Part shown: piece after piece, positions 12,105 to 22,930 of the stretch
Layout: every line of letters begins with the position of its first letter
How positions within the stretch are numbered: position 1 is the first letter of the stretch
Assembly (NCBI GenBank): GCA_039881045.1
Contig: JAYWVB010000015.1
Location: 636,691 to 700,690, forward strand
Direction of reading: 5' to 3'
Length of the DNA: 64,000 nucleotides
Source: Chaetomium olivaceum
Taxonomy: Eukaryota; Ascomycota; Sordariomycetes; Sordariales; Chaetomiaceae
Translations under genes and position numbers: made by a program
Notes under the pieces: model-generated
Databases searched by the model: none
Told to the model about the DNA's origin: nothing
What the model saw: only the letters and a program-made list of their open reading frames with translations

Positions 12105-13983
12105 TCATAGCTCCCTTTCATCATTTCGCGTGCTTGAATCCCCTAGAAGCGTCGCAAGATTCGTGGCTTCCCAGCCCTGTGTCAAGTGAGGCAGTCCCCT
12201 CGCCCTCGCCACCCTCTCCTCCTCCAGCATAAACTCCCTAGGAAACTTCACCTCTCCCTCCCCCTCTCCCACCGCTGCTTCCGCACCCACCGTCGTCATC
12301 TGCCTCACCACCTCCCGCGCAGACAACGCCGCAGCCGGCATGCCATGCCCCGTATACCCCGCGCAAATGAACAGTCCCCCTTCGGGCCCTCCACCACCCA
12401 AACTCTCAGGCACCGCGCCAACCCACGCGTGATGGTCCCGACTATACCCCATAACACCAGTCCACTCAAACGACGCCTCCAACTCCCGGCCCTCCCTCCC
12501 CGTCACCACCTCCTTCCCCTGCCCATCCGAATCCGAGCCAGGCGTGAGATCCAACGGCGGGGCCAACTCACTCCTCAAGTACCGCGCAACATCCGCCTCG
12601 ACCTCATCATCGCGCCACTCGCCGACCCCAAGCTCGCGCGCCAACCGCCGGCCGCCGCCATAGATCAGCTCGCCGGACGGGAGGGGCCGCTGGACTAGGT
12701 AGTCGTCGCGGGGCGCGGAGATGGCGGCGCCGGGGCCCGCGGAGGCGGCGAAGGAGTAGGCGTGGGTTAGTTTTGCGGGCGGGCTGGACGGTGTTGATCC
12801 CGATCTGGGGGGCAGGATCGCGCCGATCTGGCCGCGCACGGGCACGATCAGGTCGGAGAAGGCGGGTAACAGGTGCGAGGTGTAGCCGTTGGTGGCGAGG
12901 AGGACCTGGCGGGCGATGATCTTGCCGCGCGGGGTGGTGAGGGTCCAGCCGGGGCCGGATTCGGCGCGGGAGATGGAGGTGACGGGGGTGTTGGTTTGGA
13001 GGTTGAAGCTTGGGGCTGGGTGGTTGCTGATGAGGCGCTCAAGGATGGCGGCGACGAGCTTGTAGGGCCAGAGGGAGGCGGCCTTCTTCTGGATGACGAC
13101 GCCTTGGGCGGAGGGGACGCGGAGGGAGGCGAGGGTTTGCTTCTCGCCTGTGGAGGAGGTTGAGTCTGATGGGTAGACCACCTCGAGTTGGGCGGCAAGT
13201 TCGGGGTGGCTCTGCTGCAGTTCCTGTGCGTCGGCTGCCGCGAGCTCAAACATGTCCTTGGAGAGGAAAGCGTGGACGCCGGAGAGGCTCACCCTGTTGC
13301 GGTCAGTATCTTGCCTCGGAGCAGCAACATAAACCCGACGAGACTACCTCGACAAGGTAGATAGTTATAAACGGAAACCAAACAACATACCAATCGCACT
13401 CCACACCCTCTTCCTTCACAAACCTCTCCAGAAAGTCAAACACCTTCAACTCAAACGCCGCCACAGCCGGAACCGAACCGTAAACCAGCGGCTGGCAATG
13501 CCCTCCATTCTGTCCATCCATGAATCAGCCGACCAACCACCAACAATCAACACCTTCCCAGGTTACCCAACCAACCCAGCCCAAGACACGCATCTCAAAC
13601 CTCCAACCAGCCAACACAGAGAAAGAGAAAGAAGAAGAATAAAAAACGACTCACCCCCCAGTAGCACCCGAACAAGCCTCCCTTGCCTCCAACATCACCA
13701 CCCTCCTTCCACCCTCACCCGCACCCCCGGTACTCCCACCCCCATTATCCCCACCATGGCCAGCCTCCATCAAAAACCTAGCCGCAAACGCCCCCGTAAT
13801 CCCGCTCCCCACCACCACCACATCCGCCGTAGCAGGCAGGTCCGGCGTGCCCCGGTGGCCGAGCAAGACGGGAGACGGGTCGCGCAGCCAGTATGACGCA
13901 GACGGGTTGCGCGAGGGCAGGCCGGCGGGGGGCAGTGTGACATTGCCGGTGGTGGTGCCGGGGGGGGATTTGCGGATTGTCAT
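12105..13983 (-). CDS. FAD-dependent oxidoreductase of the DAO family
   Basis: Three exons (13983-13655, 13509-13391, 13293-12105). The N-terminus has the FAD-binding Rossmann motif VVVVGSGITGAFAARFL with a strand ending VVMLEAREACSGATGG, then NGGHCQP, the classic SGATG.NGGH signature of fungal D-amino-acid-oxidase-like oxidoreductases. The C-terminal half has QVLLATNGYTSHLLP, VPVRGQIG, ELIYGGGRR, WTGVMGYSRDHHAWVGAVP and LFICAGYTGHGMP, all typical of the family (glycine/sarcosine/D-amino-acid oxidase fold). The substrate is unknown; the protein is probably cytosolic or peroxisomal, but no targeting signal is clear. Exon 2 to exon 3 is in phase. Exon 1 ends in phase 2 at a six-G donor run while exon 2 must start in phase 0; one more G would restore the frame exactly (ATGG-NGGH). 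This is treated as a one-base deletion, probably a sequencing error. Confidence 0.85.
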
Positions 13984-14707
13984 TTTCTTTTTTGGGGGGG
14001 AGGGGGTTTATTTTGGATATGGTTTGTCTTGTTCTGGGGATGGGTTCTTGGGGTGTTGTGTTGTTTTGCTGGATGGTTGAGGGGGATTTGTAATGCTGGA
14101 AGTTGGTACAAGGGAGTCAGGGGTTAGTGTATTAGGTGAGCTTGAGGTGGCCCGGAAAGAGGGGGATACAGATACGGCCCAAGATCCAATGAGTGAGTTG
14201 ATGCAAGATGGAGCTTGTTGAGCACCCCACTTTGTTTCACGGGTATCGGCAGATAACACGCGGAGCAATAAGTCAGACAGCACATGAGAACCAGTAACCG
14301 CCGTGCACAAACTTTTCGCTGACTGCCAATCTGGTCCCACGGTACAAACCCTACCAGAACGCAGCAACTACAAACAGTAGGTAGCCTGTCTTCATCTTGT
14401 TGGGTCGTCCGCTTGAGAGAAACACCGCTTTTCCTCCTTTTTCCGCGTCCAGATGCTCACCATGCCGCCGATGAACCCATACCTGTCCCCTTCTGCAGCG
14501 TGCCAGATAACCGGTCCCCCCCTCCCAAATCCCAAATGAGCCCGTCGTCACATCGTCACACGATCGTGTCCCAGGGCCTGCCACCGAGAGCTAAGAAAGG
14601 CAGAAATGACCCTAACAGTGCTGTAGAACCTAACCCCCTCTAAGACAGAGTAGATAGGAACCGAAAAACAAACGCCGAAAAAGAGGAAGGTATCAAGGTA
14701 GAAAACC
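13984..14707. other. Intergenic region
   Basis: Upstream leader of the FAD oxidoreductase and 3' region of eIF2-beta. Contains G-rich and T-rich simple sequence (14000-14050) but no gene that can be supported. Confidence 0.6.
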
Positions 14708-16084
14708 TTAAACCTTCATCTTCCTTCTCTTTCCGACCTGGGCCGAGAAACCGGTCTTGATGGCCTGGACGGAACGACGAGAGCCGCAAGAGTTGCAAGT
14801 AATGAAGCTGGTTGGAGTTAGAAAACAATTTCCTGATAAGTCAAAACAAGGGGTTACGTACTAAAGACGGTTCTCTCCCTTGGACAGTTCGGTGTTAGGA
14901 GACCGGCAGGTCTTGCACGTCACATATTCTAGGTCCTGGTTAGCATCCTGGCAAGCGAGCAAAACTAAAACTGGGCGGCATACCTATAATGTACGTGCGC
15001 AGGACGTTTTCGATCTGCTTCTGTTGGAACCTGCCCTTGATGACCAGCCGCCTGCTGCCGTCGACACTGCCGCTGGTACCCAGTTCGGCGAACAGGTAGG
15101 CGGTGACGTGCTCGTCCGCTCTCTTCATGCGCTTGCAGATCTCAGGCAGGTTCGCAAAGATGGTCTTCTTGTTTCCTTCACGGAGACATTGCGGCGGCGG
15201 GATCTTGTACGAGCGGGTGCCGGTCGAGGCGTGGTCGGGGTTCTTCTGCGCCAGCAGGGCGAAGAAGCGGGAGAGCAGCGGGTTGTAGTTGATGGTGCGC
15301 GACTCGTTATGCCCCCAGATACCGGTGCCCTTGTCCATGTCGCCCTCCTGCGCACCCTCCTCGGCGGGGGCCTCAGCACCCTCGCCACCCTCGAGGTTCA
15401 AGGCCTCGAGCTTCTTGGCGAACTCGTCCTCCTCCTTGGGTGCCTTCTTCTTCTTTTTCTTCTTCATCGACAGGTCGATAGCCTCCTCGTCACCGGCGGC
15501 GGCACCACTGTCGGCCCCCTCCTCGTCCTCCTTCTTGACCTTCTTCTTCTTCTTTTTCATGAGCGAAAGGTCGAGTCCATCAGGGTTGGCATCGGCGGCC
15601 GGGGCAGCGCCCTCTGCGGGTGCTGAAGGAGCATCAGTAAACGCCCCGAGTGCGGCGGAAAGAGGCGGCGTACGGGGTGTGTGCGACATGGCTGTCTCTT
15701 TGGTATCGTCGTTTGGTGTCGCAATCATGGTCACGCTGCCGTCGGCGTCCACTACTAGTTTCTCTTCTGTAAATGCAACCGACTTGCGCGACGCCCTCCT
15801 TTGGATCGTAGGTTCCTGTCGGAGGTGAGTCAGTGCCGGGATTCTTTGGTTGGGTTCAAAATTCCGGTGTGCAAAGACGGACAAATACAAAGGGTCTCGG
15901 GGAAAGCAGCTGGCTTGAGATTTCGGAAATCTTAAAAGAGAGGGCAAAAAGGGAATCCCGCGCTGATAAAGTGTTGAGACTTTGGAGGTGCGGTATGTGG
16001 TTGTGGTGACAAAAAAGAAGTTGGTCGTCTGGGGGAGGAGGGGAAAACTGAGGGTTACCAAATAAAACTTACTTCAGTGGTCAT
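14708..16084 (-). CDS. Translation initiation factor eIF2 subunit beta
   Basis: Four exons (16084-16073, 15815-14984, 14928-14862, 14807-14708), 336 residues. The first exon codes only MTTE before a GTAAGT donor. The N-terminal half is acidic and disordered and carries two lysine blocks ([12 protein letters not shown] and [13 protein letters not shown]), the K-boxes that in this family bind eIF5 and eIF2B; yeast has three. The core has [32 protein letters not shown] and [18 protein letters not shown]. It is followed by a C-terminal zinc ribbon with CKTC and CNSC pairs about 20 residues apart, ending VGKRRKMKV. It is part of the eIF2 ternary complex that brings initiator Met-tRNA and GTP to the 40S ribosome. 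All phases join cleanly. The gene is divergent from Mim2 across a 0.6 kb spacer. Confidence 0.97.
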
Positions 16085-16721
16085 CTTTGGCCACCCTTGT
16101 GCTTCCCAAGTCGCTCACTCCACCGACTTCTTCTTCCTGTCCAAGCTGGCTGTATATTGATCGGTATTCGGCACTTCGTGGTGGATTTGGTAGCCGGCAG
16201 GTCTTGGCACGTCCTCTTCTATTTTCTGGTGCTTGCAGAGCGATATTATCCCCTTGTTTTGAACAAAGATGTTGTCGTCCGACCAAGTGGCATCCTCATC
16301 CACATGACGTTGGCCTTCCTCTCACTGTGACTCAGTCCCACGATCACCTGACAAGCGGGGGATCCTTTTCAACAACGGCCACTCACAAGCCACCCCGCCA
16401 GCTCCCCACTAGAGCCACAGTGCCAACCCGCATCACACACAGGTCGCCGGGTTCGGTGGAACTGCTTTGCCCAAGCAAACAACTTGAACATAACTTGTTG
16501 AACTTGGCCCTGCCGTCCGTTAGCAAGAGGGCTCCGACAAAAACTCCGGCAGCTCCCCATTCCCGACAGAAATCGATGCCGGCACCCGACTAAGCCGTCG
16601 TCCCCGCCCCACCCGAATCAATTCCTCGGATTTCGACCTCGAATCCTACGCCGAACGAATTATCTCCAGCCGCAGACCCCCACCTCACCGCAACGCCGCC
16701 CGTCGAGACACCCTGCCCCCC
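16085..16721. promoter_or_regulatory. Divergent promoter between eIF2-beta and Mim2
   Basis: A 637-base spacer separates the start codons of two oppositely transcribed housekeeping genes. It contains a possible leader intron on the Mim2 side: a TAG acceptor at 16521-16523 is followed by a frame that stays open into Mim2. No TATA string like those upstream of 182 and 4316 was seen. Shared regulation is inference from geometry. Confidence 0.45.
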
Positions 16722-17185
16722 ATGTCCGACCTGTCCTCCTCAGACATAATGAGCGCCTCCGCAGCATCCTCCTACGTCCTTCCGGACGTATCGCGGTCCT
16801 CCTCCGCCGCCGCCGACGACGATCGGGACGAGGACGTGGATTCGCTCTCTTCGATCTCCACTAGCATCCTCGACTCGGACTCCTCCGACCTGTCAGACGC
16901 GCAGCGGGAGTGGGAGGCCAGCTTGGAGCAGCTGCAGCTTCTGCTGACCATGATCGTCATGCCGTTTGCGGGGAAGTTTCTGGGGCGGAAGTTTGCGTAC
17001 TGGAGTAAGTGGCCCCCTCTGGTGCTGGGTGTGAGTTGTGAAGAGAGCTGCTTGCTGACTTGCTATGTTTTTGCCTTGTAGGCTGGGCGAGGTACATGGA
17101 ATGGATGCACAACGTCGAGATCCGGTGGACGAACAAGGGGGCTTTCAACGCCGCCGGCGCCGCCGAGGCTGCGGCATCGTTATGA
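16722..17185 (+). CDS. MIM2: Mitochondrial outer-membrane import protein Mim2
   Basis: Exons 16722-17004 and 17082-17185 encode 128 residues. The N-terminal half is serine- and aspartate-rich and disordered. The C-terminal half has EWEASLEQLQLLLTMIVMPF, then GKFLGRKFAYWSWARYMEW and a tail with NKGAFNAAG. This single amphipathic-to-hydrophobic segment with the GRK/R..YW.W pattern is what I recall for fungal Mim2, the partner of Mim1 in inserting helical proteins into the mitochondrial outer membrane. The intron (GTAAGT ... TTGTAG) joins tyrosine-tryptophan to SWARYMEW in phase. The frame is open upstream to 16524 without an ATG and reads protein-like (for example FDLESYAERIISSRR), so an extra 5' exon supplying the true start is possible. 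Confidence 0.75.
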
Positions 17186-17513
17186 CTGGGAGGGTTTACC
17201 GGCGGGGGGAACTATGAGTACATATCGGCATATCGGTTAGAGCCTGTCTTGAAGGAGCGGTACATATTGCCATGGCGTTACGGATCTGGGTATGGTATAC
17301 GTCAGCATTTGGTCCATTACGGATACACTACACGCCTGCTGGGTATTGAATTGCTTGGATAAAACCTGGTCTTATATCTTGCGTCGTACTCCGTCGGGAA
17401 AGCAAAGCTAGAAAACAAGACAGACAGTCAACTATCTTGACGGGGTATGCTACTTTTACAAAAAGCCGCCATTGATCGTTATCCCTAACACAAACCGAGA
17501 CAAACCCTCCCAG
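17186..17513. other. 3' region between convergent genes
   Basis: Short spacer holding the presumed 3' UTR of Mim2 and the far end of the long MARVEL frame. Nothing else seen. Confidence 0.6.
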
Positions 17514-18260
17514 TCATATACCCATTAACATAAAAGGCTTCCCCTGCCTGCCCCGTCCGTAATTGACCATAACCTCATAGCCTGTCATACACACCCTAGG
17601 GATCAACCCGTATCCATTTATTATCCATACCCGCCCCAAAAACCAAACCCATATCCGTACACAAGCCTCCGTACCCAAGCCTCCGTACCCAAACCCCCTA
17701 TCCCTTTCACCCTTCCCTACCCTTTCCGATCCCAACAAACCCACCCACGCCTCATACCCTAACCTGCGACATGGTCGGCCCCGACCTGATGCTGCCACCC
17801 CACGACGGAAGCCCAAAAAGCTCAGCACCAGCGCCGCGGCAAACGTCGCAAACAGGAACCACATAAACGCCGTCCCCGCCTGCACCTCGCGGCAGCGCTT
17901 GTGATCATCCGTGCTGCCGTACGCGATCCAATCCGCCGGCTGCCCGCTCGTGTCCGCACAGTTGACCACCTTCAGCTTGGCGGCCAGCACGACGGCGCCG
18001 ATGAAGGTGAAGAGCGTGGCCAGCGCGTCCGCGGCGAGGTGCACGATCAGGGGCAGGGCGATGCGCTCGATGAGCCCCGTGGCCAGGCCGAGCAGGGCGG
18101 CGAGCCACGAGAGCACGAGCACAAACATGGAGAAGTTGATGGCGGCGGTGGCGGAGCCCGCCGCGTGCTGGTTGGTGGCGATGATGTTGCCGATGAGGCC
18201 GGTGAGGATGATGAGGAAGAGGAGCTGGATGGCTCGGAGGATGAGTTGTATCCTTTCCAT
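17514..18260 (-). CDS. MARVEL-domain (Nce102-like) membrane protein, frame-shifted near its C-terminus
   Basis: The start at 18260 gives four hydrophobic segments: about residues 8-28 (LILRAIQLLFLIILTGLIG), 42-65, 72-95 and 130-150 (TAFMWFLFATFAAALVLSFL). The loop before the last carries CADTSGQPADW and KRCREVQAG. This is the four-helix MARVEL fold of fungal Nce102-type eisosome and plasma-membrane proteins. The family normally ends soon after the fourth helix with a short tail like GPTMSQV. Here that tail (GSIRSGPTMSQVRV, stop at 17752-17754) is present in another frame, one base away, after LGFRRG. The literal frame instead runs on for about 90 residues with no family character. A single missing base in the GGTGGTGGC-like run near 17797-17803 explains this. 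The true end is therefore probably 17752. Confidence 0.75.
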   Translation of the reverse strand: MERIQLILRAIQLLFLIILTGLIGNIIATNQHAAGSATAAINFSMFVLVLSWLAALLGLATGLIERIALPLIVHLAADALATLFTFIGAVVLAAKLKVVNCADTSGQPADWIAYGSTDDHKRCREVQAGTAFMWFLFATFAAALVLSFLGFRRGVAASGRGRPCRRLGYEAWVGLLGSERVGKGERDRGFGYGGLGTEACVRIWVWFLGRVWIINGYGLIPRVCMTGYEVMVNYGRGRQGKPFMLMGI

Positions 18261-19749
18261 TGTGGCGGTTTGGGGGGTGGTTGAAGGTGGTAGGCGGTTG
18301 GTTGCTTGTCAGCGCGGCGGGGTTCTTGGTGGGAAGATGATGCGCCGGCGGGGAGTTCTTTGGGATATGTGGTTTACAGAAATGTTGTTGATCTTTGCGA
18401 TTGCTGAATCTGCGCTGCTGAAGAAGCCTGAGCTCGAAAGAGGTAAAGGCAGACTATGTTCTGCTACCCTGGCAATGTTGGTGATGTGGGTGAAGGTTGC
18501 TTCTTTGTGGAGTGTCAAGGTGAACAGGGGAAGACGCCACAAGGGTGTATGGCGGGGAACCTGCTGGCTTTTTACTGTTCTCGGTCTGCTATACAATGGC
18601 GTCGGACTGTTTTTACAAGTACAACTGCAGCAGGAGGGCGGTTGGCAAGGGAGCATCATGGAAACCACCCGCCCCAAATGCACACTTCGGGTGAGAAAGA
18701 AGGAAAGTGGGTCTATGACGGAAGTTGTGGGACCCGGTCGCCCAAGCTTCTTCTTTGTCCGCAGGGGCCGATTGGCCGATTTGCCCTTGTCTTTTGTGCA
18801 TCCGCTGAAATCAGACCACTCCAGAACAGACCCAAACCCAAACTCAAACCCAGCCTGCTGCAGTGCCGTAGTTTCTGGCCCAACGAACCCTTCGCTGACG
18901 TTTCGATCATGGGCTCCATGGGCTCTATGGACTCCAGAACGATTGCCGGCGCATCCATTTGTTGTCTGGGCGGTTGGCAGGGGATCAGGGTGGCAGATGC
19001 CAAGTTTGTTCTGATCGCCAGCTGCAAGCGCTAACAAGGTTAGACCAATCGTTGATTTGCAGGAACCTGGTCTCCAAACGATTTGTTGACTCCACCCACA
19101 CAGGTTTGGTACCGGCCGCCCCACCCTTGGCCCGGCAACGATCGTGCATGACTGACTGCCGAGCGGCGCCTGGCGCTGTGAAACGCTGTTTCCAAAGTTA
19201 CCAACCGCCTTCTTGGGAGCCAACAACAGTCCGACAATGCGAAACAGAGTGGCCCGGATTTGGCTGGCGGTTCCGCAGGCACAAATAGAGATGGCCAAGC
19301 GTCTTACGTCTGGCCCGTTTACTGGCCATTTGTGGATCTCATCGTCAAAAGCAGGTGCGCTGAATTCCCAGGGCTTGACGTAGCGAGCTGCGAAACGAAC
19401 GAGTCATATGTGGCAATATCATTCATATGCCACCTGGGTAACCTGATTGCTGGCAACTGAGTGTAATAGCCGATTTCTCTGATGAGCCGATACAGATGGG
19501 GTCGAAACAGCCGTGTGAAATCGATTCGTTGTTCCCAGGACCACTTTCTCATTTGGGAGGTAACATTCAGGTTGAACACCAAATTCATGGTCCATAGGTC
19601 GTCGCGTGCGCCCCTTTGATAGCAAACGTTTTGCAACACTTACACAGCAGGTGGCTACTGACACTAAACGCAATAACTGGGATTGTAACCCCAGGCCAAA
19701 CCACACTCCCTACCTCTACGCCCAAACCATCAACCCCTCACTCTTCACA
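18261..19749. other. Intergenic region with long non-coding-looking open frames
   Basis: About 1.5 kb. Two long open frames overlap here on opposite strands (17911-19014 plus, 18309-19298 minus). Neither shows a domain, codon pattern or start context that supports a gene, and they exclude one another. The C/A-rich part after 19700 is the 3' end of the PNGase A-like gene. Confidence 0.5.
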
Positions 19750-22120
19750 TCAAGCATACTCCGTCGCCGCAACATCCAAAACCCCCTTCCCACCCTTCGC
19801 ACCACTCCCCAGCTCCCTCCCTTCCATCCGCCTCACATCCCCCACCAGCGTCCCATTCACAGCCTCCACCTCTCTAAAATACAACTCCTTCCCCTTCCCA
19901 CGCCCATCCCCATCCCCATCCCCATCGACACCCTTCTCAACCCCAAACCAAAACACCTGCCTCGCGTCCCCCCACCCACTACTAGACTTCCCATCCCCCG
20001 TCTGCCGAAACTCCGCCGTGCCCTCCTTGCTCGTCTCCAGCCGAGTAGTCAGCCCCCGCCCACTATACCCCTCCTTAAACGCCTCCAGCCCCGTCGGAAA
20101 GACACTCGCGCCCTCCACAGAAACCTCCTTCCCCTGGCGCAGGTACGCCTGGATGGACAGGTTGCCCTGGGGCGAGACGGCGTACGACGAGTTGCAGAAG
20201 ACGGGGTACTCGTAGGTCGCGCGGTAGTGGGTTGTGGTGGGCGTCGTCGTGCGCAGGGTGTCGGTGCCGGCGATGAGGAGGTCGTTGAGCTGGTTGAAGC
20301 CGAAGGCGGAGACGTGGCCTTTGTTGGTGTAGCGCAGGCTTTGTGTCCACGAGGCTGTGTTTGAGGTGATGCGCAGGGCGCGTTGCACGGATGTGGTGTA
20401 GGTGAGGGTTTCGTTGTTGGCGGTGCCGTTGTTGGATGAGGTAGTGATGGAGCGGGTGACGGCGATGGTGGGCGGAGGTTGGTTGATGATGGGGATCTCG
20501 CCGCGCGTGACGGAGGATGAGTCCGGGTCGAGCCAGAGGAAAATCTTGCCGGTTACGTACCAGTTTTCGTTGACGGTGTCGGTGAGCGAGGCCGTGGTGC
20601 TGTCGCCGGTGTTGTTGAGGCCGGCAACGCGGATGGTGAAGGTATGCTCATGTCCGTCACATAGCAGGCCTAGGAAGGGGGTAATGTCTATCTCGTGCTC
20701 GCGGAGGTCGAACGAGTGGATGCCTACGATGGGCCGGTGCAGCGAGGGAACTACGCCGCCGGTGAAGATGACCGGGAAAGGCCATTGGACCCCGGCAAGT
20801 TTGCCGTCGATGAGCACTTGGACTTCGCGGAAGGGACTGAGACCCGGAAGCTGGCCCGCGGTGGCGTTGAAAGTGTAGACGTCGGTCTGCAGGACGTTAC
20901 TCCACCAAAACTCCTCGCTTGCCTGGCCGTTGGCTGAGACGGAAAAAACGGCACGGCGAATATTGCGCGGGAGATTGATCGTATTTGTTGCGTTCTCGGT
21001 CGGCAATATAAACCGGCTAATCGAGTCGTTCGCCCCTTGGCGTGATGAGATCGGAATGATCAAGTCACTTGGCGGTGCCTGGTCTGTTTCAACGTCGTCG
21101 TTGTAGAAGATGGCGGTCATGGTGGTATTGAATATGCCAGTGTACTTGTCGTCTATTGTAAGTGAGCACCCGTCCAATCTTTAGTATCACATCAGGGTAA
21201 CTCAGACGAACCTATTAAGTTGCCAAGATCAAATATGACCCTTTGAGGAGATTTCCAAAAGTACAGGTAATGGGTCATATCTTTGAGGTAGATCCAACTA
21301 ATACCCGGGGGCGCCGTGGGCTCAGCAGTTGACGTTCTCCCTTTCTAACTGTTAGCCTGTCTCTGGGGAAGTGCGAGATATTCGACCATAACGGCCCCCA
21401 CTTTATGAAATAGGAGTATCGTAGAACTACGAAGTTTAGCTCCGCAGCAAGACTTACAGACTTCGGTATCGCCAAGATACATGATGGCAAGCCTATCAAA
21501 CTGCCGGCCCTGGCTCACGACGCTAAAGTTAAGCACCACGCGATTAAACTCGCAATCAGGCGGGGTGTAGTCCCCTAGACGTAACAGCACGAAGTTAGGG
21601 CCCGGATAGAAGAGATGGGCAGACTATTCAAGGCAAGCTCACCAACAAACGGGGCATTATAACTCCAGGCAAAGTCATGGCGCATCAACAAGACGGTACA
21701 CAGCTCAGGCGAGTAGTCTTCTCCATGGCGAGTCGAGCCGTCACTTTCGGCAGGGCCACCGGGCATTAGGACCGGCTGGGCAACCTCGAAGGTCTTGAGG
21801 ACAGTCCTATCCGGTGCTGCAGCCGAGGTAGTAGCCGTCGTTGCCGCTTGAGCATTGGCTGGCGACCGGCTGTTGATAGCCTGGGATGCTGGCCCCGGGT
21901 GAGCATGATAGTTTTGCGGCACGCCGTGGCTTATGAACAGTGAAGTCGCGGTGGAACATCGACGGGATGTCAACCCAATTGAGAAGACGACGATCGCGCC
22001 GAGGCAGATAGCTACCCAGTGCCAAACGCGTCGCCTTGGGGTTCTCTCATTGGACGGCAGCAAATCATATTTGTCCTCGTCTATGAGGATGGCGCGCTTT
22101 TCGGGATCCGACGAAGCCAT
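19750..22120 (-). CDS. Peptide-N4-asparagine amidase A (PNGase A)-like, membrane-anchored
   Basis: Four exons (22120-21643, 21574-21458, 21340-21212, 21152-19750) join in phase to 708 residues. After a short charged cytosolic tail (DEDKYDLLPSNERTPRRR) comes one hydrophobic helix (WHWVAICLGAIVVFSIGL, about 33-50), suggesting a type II membrane anchor. The extracellular part has the PNGase A landmarks PFVGDYTPPDCEFN, QGRQFDRLAIMYLGDTEVW, RTSTAEPT, GISWIYLKDMTHY, IFDLGNLID, YTGIFNTTMTAIFY, and later GGVVPSLHRPIVGIHSFDLREHEID and VNENWYVTGKIFLWLD. PNGase A enzymes release N-glycans from glycopeptides; many fungal relatives are secreted or vacuolar. Several N-x-S/T sites are present. The stop is followed by C-rich sequence. 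The exon chain is strongly supported because each junction restores a family motif. Confidence 0.9.
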
Positions 22121-22930
22121 GGTGAATCGACGATGGAGCGAGAACCTAATGACCGTCCGGGTTGTAGATCAACCAGTGGAGTCGCAACCAAGAGGGTCCA
22201 TGGACGGGAAGGAGGGAAGGAGACGTTCGCAAAAGGTGACGAACGATGAGAGGGCGCACCGGGATTGAATGACGGCCGTAGTGCAACCCAGACCCTCAAT
22301 CAGAGCGAACGGAAGGGAGGGGTACCTGCGGTCGTCTCTGGATGTTTGACAGCCGAGACAATGTAAGGTACTTGAAAGTCATGTAAAGGTCTCGGCTGTT
22401 GACAGTTTACCCATGCAAGCGAGGGAAGGGAGCGGCTTGGCGCGGGACACCCAGAGCCTGGCATCCCTGGACCTGTTTGAGACAATGCGTTCTTGCTATC
22501 GGTAAACGTTGAGTAGAAAAATGGTGGTTGTATTTCGTTTATATTCCGTGTATAAAGGCTCAATCTTGGGATTTTTTGTCGACATAAATCGAGGCTTGAG
22601 TCGATGTCCGAACTGATCAAGCCAAGCTTTCCTTCGTCGGAACCTCATCAAGGTACCGGTGCCCCGGGATCCGGCCCCACACGGCCATGAGATCCCGGAA
22701 TACCATGGTGGAGACTCGTTGACAATAGATACCTTGCTATTTCAAGATCTGAATATTATCTAATTCGCTTTGCTAATACTGCATACAGAATTCTAATACA
22801 CAAGATGATGTTACAGTCTATGGGGAGTGCACCATCTGTAAATACAACCGCCACTCGCTAAACGCCGCCAACTTCAGGTGCTCGTACGCAACAACAAAGG
22901 GGAGAGGTTGTATACCGGGATTCAAATGGT
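22121..22930. other. Intergenic region
   Basis: Upstream sequence of the PNGase A-like gene and 3' region of the DUF1279 gene. No supported gene or repeat. Confidence 0.6.

Noticed and set aside
15289..15828. Ser/Phe-rich plus-strand frame
   Set aside because: Antisense of the lysine- and glutamate-rich region of eIF2-beta.
17911..19014. Long open frame (+) overlapping the MARVEL gene and a long minus-strand frame at 18309-19298
   Set aside because: The two overlap each other and a good gene, have no recognisable motif, and their composition is that of a GC-rich antisense frame.
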